A DNA stretch of 23,003 bases from Conidiobolus incongruus B7586. Taxonomy: Eukaryota > Entomophthoromycota > Entomophthoromycetes > Entomophthorales > Conidiobolaceae. A program made the translations under genes and the position numbers. The DNA lies in NCBI GenBank assembly GCA_000697335.1, contig JNEM01014534.1, positions 1-23,003 on the forward strand, given 5' to 3'. Below are positions 1 through 9,688 of this stretch, one piece after another. Below the pieces are notes generated by a model that worked only from the letters and a program-made list of their open reading frames with translations, was not told the DNA's origin and searched no databases. Position 1 is the first letter of the stretch. Each line of letters opens with the position of its first letter.

Positions 1-1290
1 AACATATTATTTAAATTATCAAAGTTTAGTTTATAATAAATTTATTTAATTTGGCATGTTTTGTACTTAATAGAACATATAATAATATATTTTTTTAATA
101 GTATATATATATATAATTTGATAGATCAGAATTTGCTTATTTAATTTTGTATAAATTATATATTAAATTATATTATTTACTATTTTAGTTAATATGATCT
201 ATTTAAACATTTAAAATTTTTATAATGATTTATAATTTAATTATAAATTTATTAAAATTTTAATCTCAATTATATTGAATATTATGATATTGAAATGTTA
301 AAAATATTTATTTTTTCAATTTAATCTAATTTTGAAAAAGTTCTCATATATATATATATTAAATTATTTAATTAAGATTTAATCTTTGTGATATGTTTTT
401 TTGTTTACTCTTGTTTTTTAATTTGTTATTTAATTTCAAACATTTAATTATATCAAAAAATGCTAGTTATTTTATATTTAGTTTAATATTGGAAAAATTT
501 TTAATATATTATTTTCTGGGGATATGGAGCAAAGCATATTAAAACCAATAATAAGAAATTTTATAAAGGATATAAATTTTAAAATAATAATGAAAAAGTT
601 AAAGGGAATTACAGTTTGATTTGCATTTTGATAATATTGTTGATATATGGAGCTATATTGAATATACTATCAATGGAAAATCGCCTTTTGGATAACTAAT
701 TGAATTCCTTGAATAAAGTAAATTAATAAAATATCGAATATAGCATTATTAATAAACATAAAATATTACCATTTAAATGATGTATTAAAAATAAAATTTC
801 GAGATACTAACTTCTGATATTGACAAATTAAATTATGATTTTTATAAAGTATAATTTTTGATTTCTAACGATATCTGAATATCATTTCTTATGCTTTTGT
901 TATGATAGATTCTATATTATCCGGGATTCTATTAAACATTGCAACCTTATATCAAGCATATTATTAAAATAAACAGGAAATAGACATTTTATGGCAATAA
1001 TATCAATATAATTGTTCATAGCAATATTATTTTTGACAAATATAATTATTTTATATCAGAATCTATTTATTTTGGATAAATTAACAATTATTAAATTCCA
1101 AGTTGAAAGAATGGACCCTTTTTTATTTTTAATTTAATGTGACTTGTATTAATTATTACTAAATAAATAATCAATCAATCAAAATTGATGAGCTTGAATT
1201 TTTTTTCCACTTGAAAATTCATTGTAAAATATTTGAGGCCCGAAAATTAAATCAATGATACTTTTATTGCATAATACATTTTAAAATTCA
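1..1290. other. AT-rich upstream region, no intact gene
   Basis: This stretch is extremely AT-rich and rich in short TA runs. No open frame of useful length is present. The only structured part is a kinase-like relic at about 500-715, listed separately. The last part, from about 1150, is presumably the upstream regulatory region of the P450 gene that starts at 1364, but no known operator could be recognised in it. Confidence 0.6.
500..715 (+). pseudogene. Possible relic of a protein kinase gene
   Basis: Two short stretches read like successive parts of a eukaryotic protein kinase domain. From 536 the frame gives ILKP, then NFIKDINFKII, which resembles the catalytic loop (HRDLKPxN) and the run into the DFG segment. 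About 100 bases later, in another frame from about 615, it gives FDNIVDIWS followed by INGKSPFG, which resembles subdomains IX and X (DIWSxG...LxGxxPF). The spacing is some 20 codons shorter than in normal kinases, the DFG and APE motifs are not visible, and stops surround the blocks. If the reading is right, this is a host gene fragment with an internal deletion and at least one frameshift. The match is short and in AT-rich DNA, so chance resemblance remains possible. Confidence 0.38.
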
Positions 1291-1293
1291 GGA

Positions 1294-1300
1294 TATAAAT
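1294..1300 (+). promoter_or_regulatory. TATA box of the intact P450 gene
   Basis: A TATAAAT motif stands 64 bases before the ATG at 1364. It lies in DNA slightly richer in G than the flanks. The pseudogene copy at 9689 has the same motif at a similar distance, which supports it as an inherited promoter element. The palindrome-like TGACATCA at 1315-1322 lies between TATA and ATG. It resembles a bZIP half-site but could be chance. Confidence 0.55.
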
Positions 1301-1363
1301 AAGAGGATATTTTGTGACATCACTGAGGTTTTTTTGAATTGATAAATTTTTCAAGAATTACTA

Positions 1364-2883
1364 ATGGAATTAATGAATGAATTGTTTTCAATATTAAAAT
1401 ATCTTATAACTATAGTGAGTATTGCTGTCATTATTTTTATTATCCGTTTCATCATATATCCTTACCATTTAAGCCCTTTTCGCAGTCTACCAAGAGGTGC
1501 AAATTCCTTAATTCATTACTTTGAAACATATTATAATATAGTTAGCGGCAACTATGATTATTTTTTGGCCTTAAACCAACGCTACGGACCTGTAGTACAC
1601 CTTTTTCGCAACTGGGTATTAATCAACGATCCGAATATTAAAAAGCATTGGTTAACTTACAAATTTGCGAAGACATCAGATTATAGTAAATTCGATTTGA
1701 ATGGACCCAATATTTTTTCCACTTTCAATAGAGAATTTCATATAAGTCGCAAGAAATTGGTATCGCCAGCTTTTAATAATAAGAATTTGGCAAATATGGA
1801 ATCGGTGATTTATAAAGTTGGCAGTGGGAACCTAGTGGATTACATTTACTCAGCATTACCTGAAGATGGCTCTGGGGCAGAGCTTGATTTGTTACATTTG
1901 TTTCATTGTTCCACTTTGGACGTCATTAGTCAATTGGTATTCGGCGAGAATTTGAATTGCATTAAAGACCAAGAAAAGGCCGACTTTTATATGAAAGTAT
2001 TGAAGAAATCTGGCTTAATGCTATTTTTAAGAGCTGTATTCTCCCCATTAAAAATTCTTCCTCTACCTATGGAATCGCTCTTCAAACCCATGATTTTGAA
2101 AAATATTCAAGATCGAAAGAATTCGGATAAGGTTCATCACGATATTTTGCAGAGTATGATCGATAGTGAAGACCCTGAAACTCATGCCAAATTGAGTTCC
2201 CCTGAAATTGTTGACGAATGCTTAGTGCTACTGTTTGCTGGTATGGATACTACTGCAAATACTCTGGTATGGACTTTGTATGAGTTGCTGAGAAGTCCTG
2301 AAATATATAAGCTTGTTGAAACTGAAATTTTGGAATATTTTTCAAACTTGAATGAGCCCATTACACTCGAAACATGTAAATCCAAATTGAAATATTTAGA
2401 AGCGGTAATTTTAGAAAGTATGAGACGTCACCCTGTTGCAGCAGGTGGTCTGCCGAGAGAAGTCCCCGAAGGTGGAATAACAGTCAATGGACATTACCTA
2501 CCCCCAAAGGTAAATCATATAAGCATTTAATATTTAGTATCGCTAATTATAATTAGACTGTGGTATTCATTAATATCTTTACGGAGCTCAATGATCCTAC
2601 ATATTGGAAGAATCCTTCCAAATTTGATATTCACCGATGGCTAGGAAACGAACGGGATCAGTATAAAGCTAAGATGTGCAACTTTGGACTAGGTACTCGA
2701 GCTTGCATTGGTCGTGATTTAGCATGGAATGAAATCTACCTCGTATTGGCTAATTTAATCCGTCATTTTGATATGGAATTAGTTGATAAGGAGCTTACAC
2801 CACAATTAAAATTCCTTTACATTCCTAAAGAAAACAGAATGCGTGTTAATATCAAGAAGAGAGTATCAAGTAATCAATTGTAA
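1364..2883 (+). CDS. Cytochrome P450 monooxygenase, intact, two exons
   Basis: The gene joins 1364-2509 and 2557-2883 into 490 residues, a normal P450 length. P450s use haem and electrons from a reductase to insert one oxygen atom into a substrate. This one has a single N-terminal membrane helix (about residues 8-33), followed by a basic and proline-containing linker (YHLSPFRSLPRG), so it should sit on the ER facing the cytosol. Visible landmarks are the C-helix region FHISRKK (125-131, with Phe where Trp is usual), the I-helix oxygen-activation motif AGMDTT (292-297), the K-helix ESMR (E351, R354), the NPSKFDIHRW region of the PERF type, and the haem loop FGLGTRACIG (425-434) with Cys432 as the iron ligand. 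A second ATG lies at codon 4, but 1364 is the first in frame after the TATA box. The segment around the K-helix (GLPREVPEGG, NGHYLPP) is of the type seen in fungal benzoate-hydroxylase-like P450s. The substrate cannot be predicted. It is the only intact member of a four-copy tandem family here. Confidence 0.93.
2510..2556 (+). other. Phase-0 spliceosomal intron of the intact P450
   Basis: The 47-nt intron begins GTAAAT and ends AATTAG, with a CTAAT branch-point-like motif at 2543-2547, nine bases before the AG. It lies between Lys382 (of YLPPK) and Thr383 (of TVVF). It contains an in-frame TAA and its length is not a multiple of three, so retention would end the protein before the haem loop. 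The same position holds a 50-nt intron in the P450 copy at 9689. Confidence 0.88.
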
Positions 2884-3432
2884 TGTAAGATATAGTCAAT
2901 GTATTATGAATAATCTATTTAGTTATATTAGAATTATGATTAGTTCCTTAAATATAATTTTATTTAATATATATATATTTCAACTAAATCTTATAATCTA
3001 AAAGTATTAATTCTTCATTATTTATTGTTTTATAATTTAATTTAATTTCAATATAACTTTATGGATAATTATTCACCGATTTTATATCCCAAAAATGTCT
3101 TAAGAATTTAATTGATACAATTTTTTTATTCTAAACAATACCAATTTTCCAATATACAAATATTGGTATATTATCAAATTCAAAAACAATTAGATACACA
3201 GTCAATGAATGAATATAATAATTGAAATATTTATATTGAATTTGAAAATTTGAGTATTTTGTAAATTCTTCTAACTTTAATATCAATAATTTTTCAAAAG
3301 AAAAATTTCAATATAAATGACATTTCAATATTATTATTTTGGAAAATTTGTCATATATGATTAATATTATATTGATAACTTTATTCGAAAAGTTTGGATA
3401 TTTTGAATAATATCAAAATGCCAAATCTAAAA
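2884..3432. other. AT-rich spacer after the intact P450
   Basis: This is the 3' flank of the intact P450. No strict AATAAA was found close to the stop codon. A small inverted repeat, CCAATAT with a four-base spacer and ATATTGG, lies at 3149-3166. No gene is supported. Confidence 0.6.
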
Positions 3433-3437
3433 AATAT

Positions 3438-3769
3438 TGTCACGATCCAGGTGACTCTCTTCTACTAAAGTATCCTTACATCAACCTAATGTTAGAGTCA
3501 TTTCCCCCTCGCGCACCTTCTGCTCCCACTCTATGTTTTAATTAGCCAATAATGCAAGTCACCGGAGAATCTCGTGAATCGCCTTATCCAACTCACTCTA
3601 TATAAAACCCGGAATTAGAGCTATTCTCATCAAGAAGAGTTTGATCTGGGTCCTCCCAGCTATTTGACTTAAACCAATAAACCCCTATCTCCCTAACCCT
3701 TACCTGGAATTCCCCAGATCTCTCTCTTTAATCTAAACTACTCTGGACATGGCTTTCCCAAGACTTGTT
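3438..3769 (+). mobile_element. Solo LTR of a Ty3/Gypsy-type retrotransposon (fossil)
   Basis: This 332-bp island is far less AT-rich than its surroundings and has no coding potential. It begins TGTCACGATCC, a start common in fungal Gypsy LTRs. It has an internal TATA box (TATATAAAA, 3599-3607) and a poly(A)-type AATAAA (3676-3681), in the order expected for U3, R and U5 on the plus strand. The five bases AATAT stand directly before it (3433-3437) and after it (3770-3774), as expected for a 5-bp target duplication, although AT-rich DNA makes that a weak test. No internal element sequence or second LTR is seen, so it is what recombination between two LTRs leaves behind. The base composition has not drifted to that of the flanks, so it is probably a younger arrival than the mariner copies. 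The exact 3' end is less certain than the 5' end. Confidence 0.72.
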
Positions 3770-3774
3770 AATAT

Positions 3775-5769
3775 TTCAATTTTTCAATATTAGTTAATTT
3801 ATTAAAATAGTATAGGCTATCTTATTAAATGATCAAAGTATAAATGGGATCTAAAAGAGTAAATATTGTCTAAATTTTATATAAAATACCTTTAACAGAT
3901 ATATTCCCAATTTTTTCCAAATAAAATATCAAAACATTTTGTAAAAACATTACTTATGTATATATCAATTAATAAATAAATTGGATTTTCAAACTTTGAA
4001 TGATATGTACTGAAATGAATAAAAGTGATATGAGGATGTATTCTAGCATCATTTATATAGGAATTTATTATAGTATCTTTCTCAAGAAACTTACGATATG
4101 AATGATTTGAATTATATTTTATATTTTCACAAAAATAAATATATATTCAAAATTCTATTTAATATTTCAATAAAACTACAAATTTTGTAATTTAATATTT
4201 AAAGAGATAGTTAAAGAATTTAGAATCCATAATATATAAAATATTTAATGAATGAAATAAATAATTAAGGACAGTTATTTATATCATTTTGAAAGCTTGA
4301 CTTAATACTATGTATATAATGATACATAAGATACAAATTGGGTACAATGTGAAGAACAAATATCACACTAGAATGATGTTTTAGTTTGGTGGTTCAATAT
4401 TTATGAAGTAAAACCTTAATTTTTTTTATTAAACAATATTTAATCTATATTTAAATTTTAGAAATTTAATAAAATTTAATTATAATTGTTTTATATTAGT
4501 TCTGGTTAAAAATCTTGCTCCCAAAAAACAAGTTTTCATATTTAAATATATTTTAGATTATTAAATAAGTTATAATGTAAATTTACTATTTCAATAACAG
4601 CTTATTAAAATTGTCAATTATCATAGAGAAAATATTTTTGAACCTCATTAATATCATATTAATAAAATATTTTTGATATTATATTAATATATAAAGTTGA
4701 AAATCACCAGCTATATTCTTATAATTCAGAATTGAAGAATTCATTCAAGATAGTATAAACAGGATAAAATGGTTTATGATTTTATATAAGATATTGTTGA
4801 TGGCGATATTTTAACCCCTAACTCCAAGAACTTGTGATATTCTAGAAATTCTATATTATAAGCCTCCTATTAATAAGTTTGAAATATTTAAACCATTCAA
4901 TTTTCGCAAATAAACATTCTCCTCTATTCTACATACTTCAGCTTTATTCTTTTTTATTTTATTAACCTTTTTGGCTGTTTGCCTAATATTTTGTACCCTT
5001 GTATGGGATTCCTTCCAATGTGTGTGTTTACTCCTCCATCACTGTTGAGTGAATAAAATTAATATTGTAGTTTCATAGTAGTCAATGGAAATTACAATGC
5101 TAATTATATAAATAATGACATTATTCACAAAATAATAGTTAAATTTAATGGCTTTAAGTTAACATTAAAATAGATAGAATTTTTTTTCTTATATTGACTA
5201 AAAGTTCCCCTCTTCCAATAATTAGATGATGGCTTTTTAATAGTATATATTTGAAAGGTATGTAACTATTAAATTTTGGATATATCAAATCAATTTGTGG
5301 GTAAATTTTAATTCATAATTGATTTCAGACTGACTTTAATAATCAAGAGTATGTACTCAGTTCATATTATTATATTTTTATTGATTTCGCATTGTGTATG
5401 TATTTATAACATTCCCAACATTTTCTAAGCTTACCTTGACATTATATCATACGAAATGATAAAGTCATCCAATTTATACAAGATATATATAACCCAATGT
5501 TACTATAATTACACAATTTTCATTTATACCTAAAATTTCTATATTTCCTGAAATAAAATAAAAGAGCTAAATTAATACTTGCATAAATAGGATTCAAGAT
5601 TCAAATATTATTTTGGCCATTAACTTTTTAATTAAATGGGAAGTTATTATATCGATTAGATCAATATTATCAGCTCTATATGAATGTTTTTGAGATTGAA
5701 ACTGATGCAACAAAACTAAATTATGAAAAATATACGAATTAGTTAATAATTTGACTCAATAATAAATGA
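3775..5769. other. Gene-free AT-rich spacer between P450 copies 1 and 2
   Basis: Two kilobases with no open frame of note. A patch at about 4860-5060 is somewhat less AT-rich, with pyrimidine runs and an AATAAA near its end (about 5051). It looks like the tail of a decayed transcription unit, but nothing identifies it. The missing 5' part (about 105 codons) of P450 copy 2 would be expected just before 5770 and could not be recognised. Confidence 0.5.
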
Positions 5770-6898
5770 ATAATCATTGTAAATTTAAACTGATTTTAAT
5801 GGCCCAAAATTTTAAACTGTTGCTCATTTTAATTCATGGTCAAACTTATACCTAGTATAAAAATCATGGTTTTTAATAACAATCTCACATTGAATCAAAT
5901 TCATTAAGAATTTGGAAATATTTTTAATGATAATAATGAATGAATTGCTTGCGAGATTCCTCTCAACCTTTGGATTATACCATGGTATATTAAGGACCAG
6001 AAACAGGAGAGGTAATATTTAAAAGAATTAAAAGGCGTATTTAATGCTTTTTTAAGTACCAAATTATATCCGTTGAAATTCATTCCTTTATTCTTGGAAT
6101 ATACTATCATGCTAATAGTTTTGAAAAAGATTCAAGATAAAGAGAATTGGGATCAAGAAGACATCTTGCAGTATATGAGAGATAATAATGATCTTGAGAC
6201 TCATGTTAAAATAATTTCTTTTAGAATTGTTAACTAATATTTGGTATTAATATTTGCTGAAATAGATACCACTACCCAAAAGCATGTATGGACTTTACAT
6301 AAATTATTGAGAAATTCTGGTATTTACAAACTTGTAGAAACGAAGATCTTAAAATATTTAAATTTGGATCAACATGTTATAATTTGACCTTGTTAATCAC
6401 AATTAACATTTCTAGAAGCAGTCTTCATGTAAAATATGGAAATTGATTCAGTAGTTACCAATGATATAGCTAGAGATGTACCTAGGGTCGGAATGATCTT
6501 GAATGGTTATTATTTTCATAAGGCGATAATGTATAGTTATTTCATTACAACATATCCATTATTAATTGTTTTACACTACTAGAAATTTACAAGCCCATGA
6601 TGAATTAGATGATCCAAGAATATGCATTCATTCTGATAAATTTGTTAATGAAATTTAAATAGCAGACGGACGAGATGAGAACAAAGTCAACTTATTATTT
6701 AACTTCGCATTGGGTATTCAATTGTGCAAAGGATCTGAATTAGCATCGAATAGAATATTTGTTTTAGTTATTTTGATCAGATATTTTGAAATTAAATCGA
6801 TCGACCCTAAGCTAGCATCGTTTTATTGAAATTCCTTTATATCCCAGAAATAGAACGAATGTTATTATCAAAAAATGGTTAGTTACTCATCAACCTAA
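5770..6898 (+). pseudogene. Cytochrome P450 pseudogene, copy 2, 5'-truncated
   Basis: The region aligns by eye with the intact P450 from about codon 105 to the end. Recognisable blocks include NGP (about 5800), KLIPS and VFNNN of the C-helix region (about 5842-5880), then a long stretch from 5983 with PLKFIPL, KKIQDKE, DILQYM and ETHVK. The I-helix is altered to AEIDTT, followed by HVWTLHKLLRN and IYKLVETKILKY. The K-helix ESMR is lost. VPRVGMILNGYY precedes a degenerate 60-nt intron (6523-6582) whose donor is GC instead of GT. The haem loop survives as FALGIQLCKG with its cysteine, followed by SELASNRIFVLV. There are several in-frame stops (for example at 6007 and near 6234), frameshifts and small deletions, including one of about ten codons before the IKDQ block near 5983. 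The first 105 codons are not recognisable. It is the most diverged of the four copies. Confidence 0.85.
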
Positions 6899-7108
6899 TG
6901 TGATTCAATATTAGCCGATTTAAACTATGTAGTTCATTTGGGATAATCAAATATTAGATATTTGGAAATATTATTGACAATTCTCAATTTCATATTTAAA
7001 TCAAAATTAAATTAAAACAACAGACATATTATACTATTTTTTTCACCTTTGGACATTCAGATATATTATATTAACAGAAAACCAAACTATTACTTTGTAA
7101 TTTAAATA

Positions 7109-8378
7109 ATGGGAATTTTTTGTGATTGAAAAAAAGTAAACATTTTAATATATAAAAAGTAAAAATAAATATATATTATAAAATTAATAATTTCTTTTAT
7201 TTCTAATAACTTTTTGCTATACTTTTAGCAAAGATCTAACCCCTAAAAAATAGTTCTTTTTATTAAAGACTAAAATTTGATGTTTTACAAACCAATTAAA
7301 TTTTCTTGTAGAAATTTTCTTTCTTATAAGCTAGTTTTTTAATTGCTTAAAACAATTATAATCACATAAGTTATAATCTAAAGAATATACTAGATATGGT
7401 AGTTTTTTCCAGTTATTTTTAATTAAAAAGTTTTTTACAATTTTAAATTTAAGTATTTTATAATTATTATGCAAAATAATAAGTTTTTTTAAATTATATT
7501 AAGAATATTAATTAAAAATAGTTTTATTTAAAAAAATATAAAGTTTATTATTAATTAATTTTCCTTTAAAAATTAAATAAAAATAGCATATGTTATTATA
7601 ATTTATTATAATAGTTAATATTCACTTATTAACAAAGTGTTTATTTAAAGGAATTTATAAAAAAGGTTGATTTAACTTAATTTAACACTTTAATTTATGT
7701 TTTAGTAGAGGATTATATAAAAGAATTTAAGATTCATTAATTATAATAATTTATTATAAAAGTTTTAGTTTCTAACTATACCTTAATAAGTTTTATTTAA
7801 CAATAGTTACTCTAGCTTTTTTTTAAGCTTTAGTTAAATTATAAAGTATTTATTTTACATTTTTATTAATTAATTTTAATTTAAACTTTAATATATATAA
7901 AATACTTATGTAACTAATATTAAAATATTTTAATAATTCTTTAACTAAAATAAAAAGGTGTTTTTTAATATATTTTTTTATTTTATTAATAATTAAAAAA
8001 GTAATAGTTAAAATTAATCTTTTAAATTTTAATAGGTTTTAGGTAGTTTTTCTCTTAACTTTAAAATAATTTACCTAGTAATAAATTGTTGATTTAGATA
8101 ATACTTTATTACCAAAAGTTGCTTATAAATTTTAAATAATTTTAAAGGGTTTATGGTTAAATTTTATTAATACTAAAATAAAAAACTTTTGATGGTTATT
8201 ATTTAGTTTAAACATAATTAAATTAAATAACTAATTTTAAAAAATTATTTTTTAATCAAAAAAATTAATATATATATATATAATTTAAAACTATTTATTT
8301 TCTTATTTGTTTTGTATATATTTTTTTATTTGAAACTAATAATATGTTTGAAAAATCAGAAATTAAAAAATTTCCCAT
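7109..8378 (-). mobile_element. Mariner element copy A, decayed, full length
   Basis: At 1270 bp it has the normal size of a mariner. The ends are inverted copies of ATGGGAAATTTTTT (left 7109, right to 8378), and TA precedes the left end. Reading the minus strand gives a broken mariner transposase. The helix-turn-helix part resembles ATFGNKVLSKSTIYY (about 8122 down to 8075). The catalytic part gives ILHNNYK and NNWKKLPY, then SLDYNLCDYN, and finally NYFLGVRSLLKV before a stop, QKVIRN, which matches the usual FxxxGIxxLxxRWxKCI ending. The last two catalytic positions (7466-7468 and 7361-7363) have exactly 34 residues between them, the mariner D34D spacing. The first of these two is Asn instead of Asp. 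There are many stops, several at positions where Trp is conserved. It is a dead element, inverted relative to copy B. Confidence 0.82.
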
Positions 8379-9609
8379 TTCTTTAATTTTATAGTAATAT
8401 CATAAATTTCCTTGGATAATAATTTTAAACAATATTATATTAATCACTCAAATAGATAAAATACATACAATAATATAAAACAATTTAATAAACTAAATTG
8501 TCACTAATTTCCAAGAAAAACTATTAAGAATATATCATTTATAAAATTATATTTTGTAAAATAATTTTAATAATAAATATTATATTTGCAAACTTGATTT
8601 ATAATAATTTTCAGATCAATCTATTTTATTTCAATTATTCAAATTTCATTAATTGATACCAAAAGGCAAATTTTTTAGTTTATATCAAATCATAAAACTA
8701 TAAAATATCAGACTACAATAATTTTCAGCATATATTTTACATTCATAATACTAATATATATATATTGATTTCCTCAATATTTATATATCATGATGGCAAA
8801 ATGATTGAATATAGTGTTAGTTTTTATAAAACCAAAAATAATAGAAAATGATTGTACTGGTCTCAATCATACATAATGATGACATCATCTTACCATTTCA
8901 AAACAAGGTTGTTTACAAATAAAAGAAAGCATTGAATATTTTTATTGATTGGATGATTTATTAAAAAAATACTTAAGTTTCAATTTTAGTATTAATATAT
9001 ATTCTCAAGTATATACCAGAGTTCTTATTAATGAAATATACAAATAAGCATATAATAAAAATAATATCAATAAAATAAAATGATTTTGGTTAGGAAATAT
9101 TTTGACTTATCTGACAAAATTTTTATAATATACTTTAAAAATATTTGATTAATGTTATTTTATATTTAAAATCCAAAATATGTCAAATAGAAAGAATGAA
9201 TCATAAACTGAATAAACTAATTAAAATCAATAAAAATTAATAAAATTAAGCAATATTTTAACTCATTCCAATTTATTGGAATAAATTTTAAATGTATTAT
9301 ATTGAAGGTATATTAAATCTAATAAAAATAATTCATATTAAAACAAAATATCATAAAATTTTACTATTGATTGATGATTCTGAAATGGTATGAATATTAA
9401 TTATTGAAGACTGATATTTTCTTAATAAAACTTTGTTAATTGTATTTATTATTTAAACAGTTGGCTTATTAATGATCATAAGCTGTCTTTATGCTAAAAT
9501 TAAAGTTGATTCAAAGTTGTTTAAGCAATTTGTGTATTTGATATGGCTTGAATGTCTGTAATTCATTAAATCGGTTTTATAATCTTACATATTGATTGAT
9601 AAACATTAG
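8379..9609. other. Gene-free AT-rich spacer before P450 copy 3
   Basis: No coding region or RNA gene is visible. A short near-palindromic GATGACATCATC lies at 8879-8890, and its TGACATCA core also occurs between TATA and ATG of the intact P450. That is the only recurring element noticed and it may be coincidence. Confidence 0.5.
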
Positions 9610-9616
9610 TATAAAT
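9610..9616 (+). promoter_or_regulatory. TATA box of P450 copy 3
   Basis: TATAAAT lies 73 bases before the ATG at 9689, the same motif and nearly the same distance as in the intact gene. This indicates that the duplication carried the core promoter. The copy may still be transcribed even though its frame is broken. Confidence 0.45.
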
Positions 9617-9688
9617 GGTGTGTGCTCTGTCTTTAACAGTGATATTATTACAATTTCACTTTTAATTTGGCAATACTCAGTATATTCA

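Noticed and set aside
2182-2385. Minus-strand open frame inside the intact P450.
   Set aside because: It is a shadow opposite the I-helix region of a clear gene.
5856-5930. TATAAAAA at 5856 followed 65 bases later by an ATG giving a MNEL-like start for P450 copy 2.
   Set aside because: Flanking bases from about 5780 onward align with the interior of the P450 coding region (NGP, KLIPS, VFNNN), so this stretch is decayed coding DNA and not a promoter and start.
5904-6110. Minus-strand open frame over P450 copy 2.
   Set aside because: It is the shadow of the decayed P450 on the plus strand.
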